This document shows positions 17,777 to 25,507 of a DNA stretch of 64,000 bases, piece after piece; the stretch's first letter is position 1, and each line of letters begins with the position of its first letter. The stretch lies in contig NZ_FNGD01000014.1 of assembly GCF_900102895.1 (NCBI RefSeq), positions 62,001 through 126,000 on the forward strand. Direction: 5' to 3'. Source of the stretch: Arthrobacter sp. ov407. Its GTDB lineage: Bacteria; Actinomycetota; Actinomycetes; Actinomycetales; Micrococcaceae. The notes under the pieces were generated by a model. The model did no database searches. It was not told where the DNA came from and worked only from the letters and a program-made list of their open reading frames with translations. A program made the translations under genes and the position numbers.

Positions 17777-18517
17777 TGGGGCCGGTCCAAGACCTTTCGA
17801 CCGGATGCCAAGCACCCCTACTTCCGCACGACCAAATCGGTCCATAATGACCACATAATCTTCGGGGACCCCTCGCGCTGGTGATGAGTGGCGTGGCGTT
17901 GAAGAGTCCCAGGTGGCTGCCCCGGCTCGGCGCAAGGAGCGGCCACGGGCTCGGGACAAGGATTCCGCGGACCGAAGCCGGGGGGAGCAACGCCGTCGCT
18001 GCGGTCATCTACGCACTGAAGGGAATCATCATGCTCACGGATTCAAACATCATCGCTGTCCTCCCCGCGAGTGACATCAACAGGGCGAAGCAGTTCTACC
18101 GGGACAAGCTGGGAATTGAACCCTCCGATTCCATGGAGGAGGGCAGCGTGATGTACAGCTGCGGCCAAGGAACCCGATTCCTCATTTACCAGACAGAGAA
18201 TGCAGGGACAGCCAAGAACACCCAGATGGGCTGGGAAACGGACAATCTCGAACGCGAGATGGAGGAACTGCGAAGCCGCGGCGTCGTCTTTGAAGATTAC
18301 GACTTTCCCGGCCTGAAGACGGAGAGCGGCGTCGCCACAGCATCCTGGGGGAAGGCAGCCTGGTTCCTGGACAGCGAGGACAACATCATCAACATCTCCC
18401 AGCGCACGTAGGCCGGAGTCTGGCACCGATCAACTACGCAAAGCATCGCTGGCGCCGGCTACGAAGCCGGAGGGAACGGGACCCCGCCTTCAATGCGGGA
18501 GCCGGCTTCAGCGTGCC
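17777..18517. repeat. duplicated block B, left copy (VOC gene and flanks)
   Basis: About 740 bp match 36960-37688 at nucleotide level in the same orientation, covering about 250 bp upstream of the VOC gene, the gene, and about 105 bp downstream. The order A then B is the same in both copies. Confidence 0.8.
18031..18411 (+). CDS. VOC (glyoxalase/bleomycin-resistance) family protein, copy 1
   Basis: 126 residues from ATG 18031. The frame is open upstream to 17881, but copy 2 supports this ATG. It has the paired beta-alpha-beta-beta-beta pattern: IIAVLPASDINRAKQFYRDK, LGIEPSDSMEEGSVMYSCGQ, and MGWETDNLEREMEELRSRGV, KAAWFLDSEDNIINISQR. VOC proteins are metal-dependent isomerases, dioxygenases or antibiotic-binding proteins. 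Only about 11 residues differ from the copy at 37211, so the duplication is fairly recent. Substrate unknown. Confidence 0.88.
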   Translation: MLTDSNIIAVLPASDINRAKQFYRDKLGIEPSDSMEEGSVMYSCGQGTRFLIYQTENAGTAKNTQMGWETDNLEREMEELRSRGVVFEDYDFPGLKTESGVATASWGKAAWFLDSEDNIINISQRT

Positions 18518-18533
18518 CACGAGAGTCTAGAAC

Positions 18534-18930
18534 GTGGGCCCCCTGGAAATCAGTGAATCAGCCCTTGGGCTCGTAGCTCGAAACGTCGCAGCAGGCGCAG
18601 GATTAACCGCCGCTCTCGCCGGCGGCGGCATGTATCTCGCAATGGCCGCTCCGGACGGCGCAACGACCTCCACAACACCGTCCGCTTCCCAGCACAAGGG
18701 CAGCCACCAAGCCAACGGCATCACCGAGCAGTTGGTGCAGATGACACTGCCGCCCGTGTGAAAGCGGCAGCGACGGCCGCCAACCCCGGGGTGAACGTCG
18801 TCCGCATCGAAACCGACGCAGAGGCGGCTGCCTACGAGGCCCATATCCGAAAGGCCGTTGGGACACAGCGACGGTGAAATTGGATGCCTCGCTCAACGTC
18901 ACGGGCACCGAAACGGGCAAGCAGCGCTAA
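18534..18930 (+). pseudogene. PepSY-like secreted protein gene with two frameshifts
   Basis: The GTG 18534 frame gives an N-terminal signal-like region (VAAGAGLTAALAGGGMYLAM) and ends in TGA after EQLVQMTLPPV. From 18734, in another frame, it continues GADDTAARVKAAATAANPGV and NVVRIETDAEAAAYEAHIRK. From 18862, in the third frame, it ends with DTATVKLDASLNVTGTETGK and TAA at 18930. Joined, the pieces form a typical actinobacterial small PepSY-like exported protein. Two independent shifts make sequencing error unlikely as the sole cause; the gene is decayed. Confidence 0.72.
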
Positions 18931-19130
18931 GGGCCGAGGGAACGCCTGGCGGGCCCGGAAAGGCAGGGCTGGCAGCCCTTCGGGGACGTCGGGACCCATC
19001 GTGAGGATGGGTCCCGACGGTGCTATGTCGGTTCCACCCTGTGGTGGGTGCGGACGCCAGTAAGCTGCACGGCATTGATCGGATCGGGATCCTGAGTAGC
19101 ATTGCAGGCACTTCCAAGCTGAGGAGCGTC

Positions 19131-19649
19131 ATGGACAGGTTCGAGGGTACGACCGCGCCGGCCACCGAAGTACAGGGCAGGGCATACAAACTTGCAGCCG
19201 ACGAAGGGACCGCACTGTGGTTCACGAACGCACTGGTCATGGTCAAGGCAGGCGGCCCCGAGACGAAGCAGCGGCTGACCGTTGTAGAGATTTTGCATCC
19301 GGCGGGTTACTCTCCGCCGATGCACCGGCATTTGGTTGAGGATGAATCCTTCTACATTATTTCGGGTACGGCTCTCTTCGAGAGCGACGGTGAGCGCTTC
19401 ACCGTGCAAAGGGGTGATTTCGCCTTTCTTCCCCAAGGTTCCACCCACTCGTTTTTGGCGGGCCCTCACGAGCCCTTCCGCTGCCTGGTGATCACCGTGC
19501 CGGCCGGCTTCGAAACCTTCACCGCCGAGGCGGGAGCACCCGCAGCGCGGAGGGAACTGCCGGAACCTGAACCCATCGACGGCCCGGCACTAACCGCGAT
19601 CGCTGCACGCCACAACATCGAGATCATCGGGCCGCCGCTCACCACCTGA
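19131..19649 (+). CDS. cupin domain protein
   Basis: ATG 19131 follows GAGGAG; 172 residues. The double cupin motif is well kept: YSPPMHRHLVEDESFYIISG (two His and Glu) and GDFAFLPQGSTHSFLAG (Gly and His), consistent with a bound divalent metal. The size and sequence resemble quercetin-dioxygenase-like single-domain cupins. The function is unknown. It is convergent with the flavin monooxygenase, whose true 3' end is probably at 19710. Confidence 0.8.
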   Translation: MDRFEGTTAPATEVQGRAYKLAADEGTALWFTNALVMVKAGGPETKQRLTVVEILHPAGYSPPMHRHLVEDESFYIISGTALFESDGERFTVQRGDFAFLPQGSTHSFLAGPHEPFRCLVITVPAGFETFTAEAGAPAARRELPEPEPIDGPALTAIAARHNIEIIGPPLTT

Positions 19650-19709
19650 CCCACATTCCCCGTGCCGACGCCCGCCGGTCCCGGTGCGCCAAGGACGTGT
19701 CCACGTGCG

Positions 19710-20854
19710 TTATGCCGCCGGCCCGCTCTGGACCTCCGCTGCGTGCTGCGGAGCCCGGGTGGCGGCGAGCCGCTTCGCCAGGTATTTGGCGTCCGGCACA
19801 CGCCGGGCAGGGTTTCCGATGCTGCCGCGAAGATGAGGTCTTTCCCCAGCAGGTACAGGCCCGGCAGGGCATCCACGATCCCGCGGTGCTGCTGTTCCCG
19901 CCCGTTCGCGGGCAGCGCCGGGATGTCCAGCCATGGGTAGGCCTCGGTGAAGCCCGTGCACCAGATGACGTTTGCCACCGGAAGGCTCTGACCGTCGTCG
20001 AGTATTACACCGCCGTCCTGAATTCCGGTGACCCGCGGTACCACGTGGACGCCGGCGGCGCCGAGGTCCGCGAGCTTGGTACGGATCAACGGCGTAGCCA
20101 TGGCAGCAATCTTGGGCAGCACCTTACGCCCGACCGGCGTGTTGGTGTTTAGCACGTGCATCCCGGCAAAGCGGACCACCGGAAGGAAGAAGCGGGCCGC
20201 GGTCCGGCCGTGCCGGAACGGGATCTCGGCACTCGGCTTGCCCGCCAGCCAGGTTTCATGCGTGCGACTGGTCTCCAAGGCGATCTCCGCCCCGGAGTTG
20301 CCCACCCCCACCACCAGGACGGGACCGGGCTTGAGCTGGGCCGGGTTCTTGTAGTTGTGGGAGTGGATCTGAACGACGTAGGACGGCAGTTCCGCCGCAA
20401 AGCCCGGCGTCTTGGGCAGTTGGCAGGCACCCGTGGCCAGGACGACGTTCGCCGCCGTCCAGCGCTGCGTCCCAGCCGTGACATGGAACCGCTGCCCGTC
20501 GTGGCTCAGCCGGGTGACGGCCGTGTTGGGCCGAACCGGCAGGTGAAACCGGGAGGCGTAGTCCTCCAGATAGTCCGCCTGCTCGTCCTTGGTGGGGAAG
20601 GCGAGGGGGTCGCCCGGGAACGGCGGGCCGGGCAGGCCGTTGTACTTGGCCGGGGTGAACAGGCGCAGCGAGTCCCAGCGGCTCCGCCATGCGTCGCCGA
20701 CCCGTGTGCCGGCGTCAAGAATGACAAAGTTCCGGTGCTGCTGCGCCAGATAGTAGCCCAGCGCCAGGCCGGACTGTCCGGCGCCGATGATGACGGTGTC
20801 AACGGCGGCAGTGCCGACGACGCCGCCGGTGTCAGTTGCTGGGGTGGTGTTCAT
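19710..20854 (-). CDS. flavin-containing monooxygenase / NAD(P)-binding FAD oxidoreductase, C-terminal frameshift
   Basis: Starts at ATG 20854 with AAGGAGG upstream. It has an FAD Rossmann motif (VIIGAGQSGLALGYYL), an NADPH motif (VLVVGVGNSGAEIALE) and the GLYLLGKDLIFAAASETLPG segment seen near the C-terminus of FMO-like proteins. The frame then runs on to 19466 through unrelated sequence antisense to the cupin gene. The other frame gives the expected ending PDAKYLAKRLAATRAP and a stop at 19710. Restoring one base near 19797-19802 joins them. So the 3' end carries a one-base deletion or read error. The family adds oxygen to N or S nucleophiles or ketones; substrate unknown. Confidence 0.82.
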
Positions 20855-20892
20855 GGTGGTGCCTCCTTGGTGTTGCATGTGCAGTGGGGTGG

Positions 20893-21192
20893 TTATGAAC
20901 GCTGATACTGCTGTTGCGCCGGGTGGCCGGCGGGTCCGGACCGGAAGCTTAGGTACCAGATGAGCAGCAGCGCGGAGGCGACGACATAGAAGGAGTGCAA
21001 TAGCCAGATCGGCCCCGGAGGGAGGCTGAAGACTTACACGGAGTGCACTGCATTGGCGACGTTGCTCAGCGCGAGATAGCCGAGGCTGTAGGAGTCAAGA
21101 TCCCTCGTGCGTACGGCCTTGAGCAGCATGGGCAGGTGGCTCACCGCGAAGAGGCCGGTGGAAACCATTCCTGCGAGCACTGAAACGTTCAT
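20893..21192 (-). pseudogene. small three-helix membrane protein interrupted by an in-frame TAA
   Basis: ATG 21192 begins MNVSVLAGMVSTGLFAVSHL then PMLLKAVRTRDLDSYSLGYL, SNVANAVHSV and TAA at 21034-21036. The same frame continues without another stop for 46 codons: VFSLPPGPIWLLHSFYVVAS, ALLLIWYLSFR, ending at 20893. The TAA stands where TAC/TAT (Tyr) is expected. The motifs recall SWEET/PQ-loop-like small membrane proteins, but that is tentative. A nonsense change has truncated the last helix. Confidence 0.68.
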
Positions 21193-21282
21193 GTCATTAA
21201 CGCTATTTTCGTCGCGCCGCGGCGAATCGGGCGAATCACCCATTTCCCGGGGAGAAATCCGGCGGGCGGGAAATGGGTAATT

Positions 21283-21564
21283 TTATGCAGGGAGGGAGGT
21301 CAGGGCGAGTCCATGCTGGTAGGCGTAGGCCGTGACCGCGGCTCGGGAGGTCAGGCCCAACTTGGTGAAGATATTGCTCAGGTGCCGGGCCACCGTTTTC
21401 TCGCTGATGAACAGGTGGGTAGCGATGTTCCGGTTGCTCAGTCCGGCGGAGACGAGCTGCACCACCTCGGTTTCGCGGGCGGCAAGGTGCGGGGCCCTGC
21501 GCGAGCGACAGTACGGCGACCCGGTCACCGACGTACGGGAAGTCGAGTGCCGCCGCCGGGCCAC
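21283..21564 (-). pseudogene. LuxR-type helix-turn-helix C-terminal fragment
   Basis: The frame contains a complete GerE/LuxR DNA-binding domain: [60 protein letters not shown]. It lacks the ATPase/TPR or receiver part, and the first 25 residues are Arg-rich and unlike the family. Sequence in an adjacent frame (positions 21500-21600) may be the decayed continuation. Most likely the 3' stub of a larger LuxR regulator; a free-standing 90-residue DNA-binding protein is the alternative. Confidence 0.65.
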
Positions 21565-21617
21565 TGACCACGTGGCGCGCCGCCGACAATTCGAGTAAAG
21601 GCAAACGAACTACAAAA

Positions 21618-21655
21618 GGCTGTCCACGTTTCCCCTCAGGGAAACGCGGACAGCC
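21618..21655. terminator. hairpin element, copy 2 of a repeated terminator
   Basis: GGCTGTCC..GTTTCCC / GGGAAAC..GGACAGCC with a 4-base loop, followed by GTTCGACG and GTTAGGTCAGG as at 14843. It lies just beyond the 3' end of the DeoR gene and so ends the long leftward catabolic operon. Confidence 0.75.
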
Positions 21656-21723
21656 GTTCGACGACGACGGCGCCGTTCGCCGTCGGCGTCGGCGTCGGCG
21701 TCGTTAGGTCAGGTTCCGCTGCG

Positions 21724-22509
21724 TCAGGCGGCCTGCGCCGGCGCCAAGTCAACGAGTTGGACCGTCACGCCGGATTGCCTGAAGAGCTCAACCTGCTCCG
21801 GGTCCGCGCGGTTGTCCGTGACGAGGATCCAGGGGGCAGGAAGCCGCACCCAGGCATGGAACGGGCGTTTGCCGAGCTTGGTGGAATCCGCCAGGACGTA
21901 GACAGTGTTGCCGCGGCGTGCCATCAGTTCTTTGAGCCGCGTCTGGGCCTGGTCGGCCTCGCACAGGCCGGCGTCCACCGTGACGGCGTCCGCGCCGAGG
22001 AACACCCGGTCGAAGCTCATCCGCTCCAGGGCGGCCTCCGCAATGGGACCCACGAAGGTCTGGCTGAGTCCGCGGAGGCGTCCGCCCAGGCAGTCCACCT
22101 GGATGCCGGGGGAGTCGGCGAGTTCCTGGAGCGTGTTGATGCCAGGAGTGGTGACGGAGAGGTTCTCCCTGTCCCGGAGGGCGTGCGCCATGGCCCCGAC
22201 GGTCGAGCCGCCGTCGAGCAGGATGTTTTCGCCCTCCTTCACTTCGGCGGCCGCCCAGGCGGCGATGGCCTGCTTCTGTTCGAAGGCCTCGCCGGTCCGC
22301 TGCCGCAGGGACGGCTCGGGGTGCGCGCCGAGCGCCACGGCGCCGCCGTAGGTCCTGGCGAGTTTTCCCTGTTCGTTCAACTGGGCCAGGTCCCGCCGGA
22401 TCGTGGAGGCGGTCACGGCAAAATGGCGCGACAGTTCCTCCACGGACGCCAGGCCCGTGGTCACGGCGAGGTGGTAGATCTCTTCGCGCCTGGCTTTGGC
22501 GGTAGTCAT
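21724..22509 (-). CDS. DeoR/GlpR-family transcriptional regulator
   Basis: 261 residues. The N-terminal winged helix is REEIYHLAVTTGLASVEELS and VTASTIRRDLAQLNEQGKLA with TYGGAV. The C-terminal sugar-phosphate sensor (DeoRC) has GENILLDGGSTVGAMAHAL, FDRVFLGADAVTVDAGLCEA and VLADSTKLGKRPFH. DeoR proteins bind phosphorylated sugars or sugar acids and repress the linked catabolic operon. It is the last gene of the leftward catabolic cluster, with its own upstream gap containing a perfect palindrome (22549-22564). A phosphorylated intermediate made by the DUF1537 kinase at 31984 is a plausible inducer (inference). Confidence 0.93.
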   Translation of the reverse strand: MTTAKARREEIYHLAVTTGLASVEELSRHFAVTASTIRRDLAQLNEQGKLARTYGGAVALGAHPEPSLRQRTGEAFEQKQAIAAWAAAEVKEGENILLDGGSTVGAMAHALRDRENLSVTTPGINTLQELADSPGIQVDCLGGRLRGLSQTFVGPIAEAALERMSFDRVFLGADAVTVDAGLCEADQAQTRLKELMARRGNTVYVLADSTKLGKRPFHAWVRLPAPWILVTDNRADPEQVELFRQSGVTVQLVDLAPAQAA

Positions 22510-22548
22510 CGTTGGCTCTCCTTCACCGGCTGCTCTCGCATCCGTTGC

Positions 22549-22564
22549 TGTACCGAGCGGTACA
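22549..22564. promoter_or_regulatory. perfect palindrome upstream of the DeoR gene, candidate operator
   Basis: TGTACC-GAGC-GGTACA lies 40 bp upstream of the DeoR start codon in the 109-bp gap after the SDR gene. Its position suits autoregulation. A matching site was not seen at 31717-31983. Confidence 0.5.
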
Positions 22565-22618
22565 TTGCTGTCCTCATGCTATTCGGGCCCGGCGCGCATC
22601 CGTTCACTGTGCGTTCGC

Positions 22619-23329
22619 TCATAGGGACGCGCCGCCGCAGATCACATAGTTCTGTCCCGTGATGGATTTCCCGTGGCGCCCCAGCAGAAATGCGGCGAGT
22701 GCCGCCACGTCCTCCGGGTCCACAAGCTGGCCGAGGGCGGGCAGCTGCGGCGGCGTGGCGGACCGGCCCGGATCGGCGAGCATCGGCGTGTCTGTGGGTC
22801 CGGGGGACAGCACGTTCACCGTGATGCCGCGCGGTGCCAGTTCCTGCGCCCAGGTCCGGCCCATGCCCAGCAGTGCGGCCTTGGTGGCCGCGTACTGGCT
22901 CTTGCCGGGGGAGCCGGTGGAGGTCCGGCTGCCCACCAGGAGCACGCGACCGCCGTCGGGCATCCGCGGGACAAGGGCATTGGCCAGGCTGCTCGCGGCC
23001 GCCACATGCACGGTGAACATCCCGGCCAGCGCCTCAGGATCCAGCTCGCCCAGGACCGCGGTCCGCTGAAAGCCTGCCGCGTGGACCAGGGCATTCACCG
23101 GAGGCAGGTCCTCGACGCAGGCGGCCAGGGACGCCGGGTCCGAGAGGTCCGCCTGCCGCCACTGGAAGCCCGCCCCGAGCCCGGGCTCGCTCCGGCTGAG
23201 CCCGGTCACCTGCCAGCCATCGGCCAGCAGCCGGACCGCGATGGCTTTGCCGATGCCCGAGCTGCAGCCGGTGACGACGGCGTGCGGCCCGGCCGTTGTT
23301 AGCTCAGTGGCTGCTGTTGGTTCGGTCAT
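22619..23329 (-). CDS. short-chain dehydrogenase/reductase (SDR)
   Basis: 236 residues. It has the cofactor motif VVTGCSSGIGKAIAVRLL, the NAG-like HAAGFQ, catalytic Ser in VLLVGSRTSTGSPGK and the YxxxK pair in SQYAATKAAL, then SPGPTDTPM. Classical SDR length is about 250. An Arg in LSRSEPG after strand 2 suggests NADP preference. It follows the Asp-box protein by 16 bp in the catabolic operon, where it probably oxidises or reduces a sugar or sugar-acid intermediate. Confidence 0.92.
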   Translation of the reverse strand: MTEPTAATELTTAGPHAVVTGCSSGIGKAIAVRLLADGWQVTGLSRSEPGLGAGFQWRQADLSDPASLAACVEDLPPVNALVHAAGFQRTAVLGELDPEALAGMFTVHVAAASSLANALVPRMPDGGRVLLVGSRTSTGSPGKSQYAATKAALLGMGRTWAQELAPRGITVNVLSPGPTDTPMLADPGRSATPPQLPALGQLVDPEDVAALAAFLLGRHGKSITGQNYVICGGASL

Positions 23330-23345
23330 TACTGTGCCCCGTCCA

Positions 23346-24686
23346 TTACTGCTTTCCGTCGTCTGCCCGGTCAGCCGTTTCGCCGGGCGTGCCGGTGCCG
23401 TCGTAGGCCCACTGCGGATCCACGCGGACGTACTTGATGGCCTGCCGGAAGTAGGTGTACGCGATGTTGAGGGCGCCGTCCGGGCCCTGGTGGATGGACG
23501 GGTAGGAGTATTCGCGGTTCAGGCCGTCGCGGGAGTTGTTGGACAGGCAGTAGCCGTCGCCCACGTCGAGGTTGCGCCGGATGGGCCAGCTGCGGCCGGA
23601 GTCCTCGGAGATCGCGAGAGTCATCGGGGACCGCGGGGTGCCCCAGAAGGCCTTCCGTTCGCCGCTGTTTCCTTGAACTGAATCGCCCGCAACCGCTCCG
23701 GCAGGAGATCCCGCAGCGACCACCGGTTCGGTGATCTGCCCCTGTTCCTCGGCCAGGCCGTCGTCGTCGATCTCGTCGTAGAGCGAAAGCCGCCGCTCGG
23801 TGGAGGCTTCGGCCCGGCTGTGGTTGTAGGCCAGCGCCAGCCGGCCGTCGGCCAGGGCGACGAACTGGATGGAGGAGTTGTTGTTCGGCAGCTCGGTGGG
23901 AACGGGTTCGCTCCAGGTGGTGCCGCCGTCGGTGGACCGGGATTCGTAGATCGAGTCGGCCCAGCGGCTGCGGAACAGGGCCAGGAGGGACCCGTCGGCC
24001 ACGGGCTGGATGTTCATGTGGACGCAGCCCAGGCTGCCCGGCAGGACATGCTCAGTCCAGGTGGCGCCGGCGTCGTCGGAGATCATGACGGCGCTGTCGT
24101 CGCTGTTGCCCACCCATTTCTCGCCGGGCGTTGTGATGCAGCGGAAGATCGGGATGATCCAGCGGCCGGACGGCAGCACCACCGGCAGCTGCCGGACGAA
24201 CACGCCGCCGGTGGCGTTGGCGGGAAACAGGGTCTCCACCGGGCCCCAGGTTCGGCCGCTGTCCGTGGAGATGCGGCGGCGGACCTCGGCAGTGTCCTGG
24301 TTGCCGGCCTTCTGCGCGGTGTACAGCAGCCAGAGCCGGTTGTCCGGGGCGGCAAACAAGATGGGGTTCTGCTCGGAGCGGGCGGAGTCGTCGGAGAGCT
24401 GCTCGGCGGGCGACCACTGGCGGCTGCCGGGTTCCAGGGCGGAGAACCAGATGGAGATGTCCGCCACGCCTTCCTGGGTCCCGCCGAACCACACGCAGCC
24501 GAGCCGGCCGTCCGGCAGCGTCAGGAGGTTCGCCGCGTGGCTCTGCACGGTGGGCGCCGGCAGGTACGCGTAGAGGCTGCCGCCTGCTTCCTTCACCGCG
24601 CCGTCGGGCGTGATGGTGGTGTAGCCAGGGGCGCCGGGAGCCTGGGTGCTGGGAGCCTGAATGCGGGTCGAGTGGGTTGAAGACAC
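23346..24686 (-). CDS. Asp-box (BNR) sialidase-like beta-propeller protein
   Basis: 446 residues with four Asp boxes: STDSGRTW, SDDAGATW, STDGGTTW and SEDSGRSW, plus sialidase-like strands (NLLTLPDGRLGCVWFGG, DGRLALAYNHSRAEAS, IHQGPDGALNIAYTY). No signal peptide is visible, so it appears cytoplasmic. Such proteins form six-bladed propellers and include exo-sialidases and other lyase or hydrolase activities on acidic sugars. The substrate is uncertain. Its place between an HpcH aldolase and an SDR suggests that it opens or cleaves an imported acidic sugar conjugate. Start ATG 24686, 3 bp after the aldolase stop. Confidence 0.82.
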   Translation of the reverse strand: MSSTHSTRIQAPSTQAPGAPGYTTITPDGAVKEAGGSLYAYLPAPTVQSHAANLLTLPDGRLGCVWFGGTQEGVADISIWFSALEPGSRQWSPAEQLSDDSARSEQNPILFAAPDNRLWLLYTAQKAGNQDTAEVRRRISTDSGRTWGPVETLFPANATGGVFVRQLPVVLPSGRWIIPIFRCITTPGEKWVGNSDDSAVMISDDAGATWTEHVLPGSLGCVHMNIQPVADGSLLALFRSRWADSIYESRSTDGGTTWSEPVPTELPNNNSSIQFVALADGRLALAYNHSRAEASTERRLSLYDEIDDDGLAEEQGQITEPVVAAGSPAGAVAGDSVQGNSGERKAFWGTPRSPMTLAISEDSGRSWPIRRNLDVGDGYCLSNNSRDGLNREYSYPSIHQGPDGALNIAYTYFRQAIKYVRVDPQWAYDGTGTPGETADRADDGKQ

Positions 24687-24689
24687 AGT

Positions 24690-25466
24690 TCAGTCCTTTG
24701 CGGTGGCGGCAACCAGGTGGGCCTTGGCGGCCAGCTCCAGGTGGGTCAGATCGGAGGCAATGGTGGTGAACGTGTAGCCCTGGCGCAGCCGCTGCGCGGC
24801 GACCTCGCCGGCCGGGGTGTGGATCCCCGCGGCGACACCGGCGGACGCGGCTGCTTCTGCGACGGTCTCCAGTGCGGCGTTGAATTCTGCCTCGACCGCG
24901 GGGTCACCGGGGTACGCGGCGCCCACGGCGATGGCGAGGTCGGAAGGGCCAACGTAGATGCCGTCCAGCCCCGGCGTCGCGCAGATTTCCTTGACGTTGG
25001 CCAGCCCCTCGGGGGTCTCGATCATGGCGAAGACCAGGGTGGCCGCGTTCGCGTCGGCGGGAACCGGGCCGATCCGCAGAGCGGAGCGCATGGGGCCGTA
25101 GGACCGGCCGCCCATCGGCGGGTACTTGGCCGCGGCGACGGCTGCGGCGGCATCAGCCGCGGTGTTGACCAGCGGGACGATGACGCCGACGGCGCCGGCG
25201 TCGAGCGCCTTGCCGATCGCGGTGAAGTTGTTGTCCTCCACCCGCACCATGCCAACGGCCGTGTGCCCGGCGTCGATCGCCATGAGCCCGTTCAGGATGC
25301 CGGAGTAGCCCAGCAGTCCGTGCTGCGCGTCCAGCGCCACGTAGTCGTAGCCGAGCCGGCTGATCCGCTCGGTGGCCACGGGCGCGTCCAGAACGGCCCA
25401 GTAGCCGACGGCCTGCTCGCGGGCGCGGATCTTGCGGGCGAATTCGGTGGCGAGTTCCGATGTCAT
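24690..25466 (-). CDS. HpcH/HpaI aldolase family protein (class II 2-keto-3-deoxy acid aldolase type)
   Basis: 258 residues from ATG 25466; the frame is open to 25562, but family similarity begins here. Key motifs: YDYVALDAQHGLLGY (metal/active-site His region), VGVIVPLVNTAADA, MGGRSYGP (Arg), FAMIETPEGLANV (metal-binding Glu) and DGIYVGPSDLAIAVG. Members split or form 2-keto-3-deoxy sugar acids and related 2-oxo acids, giving pyruvate plus an aldehyde. In this operon it would act late, on a keto-deoxy sugar acid produced by the neighbouring dehydrogenases (inference). Confidence 0.9.
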   Translation of the reverse strand: MTSELATEFARKIRAREQAVGYWAVLDAPVATERISRLGYDYVALDAQHGLLGYSGILNGLMAIDAGHTAVGMVRVEDNNFTAIGKALDAGAVGVIVPLVNTAADAAAAVAAAKYPPMGGRSYGPMRSALRIGPVPADANAATLVFAMIETPEGLANVKEICATPGLDGIYVGPSDLAIAVGAAYPGDPAVEAEFNAALETVAEAAASAGVAAGIHTPAGEVAAQRLRQGYTFTTIASDLTHLELAAKAHLVAATAKD

Positions 25467-25507
25467 GTTGTCTCTTCTGCCTTCAGTCGGGGGAGTGGTT
25501 GCGTATG

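Noticed and set aside
19131..22509. Mobile element carrying the cupin-monooxygenase-DeoR genes
   Set aside because: No transposase, integrase or terminal inverted repeats were seen; only homologous repeats further out.
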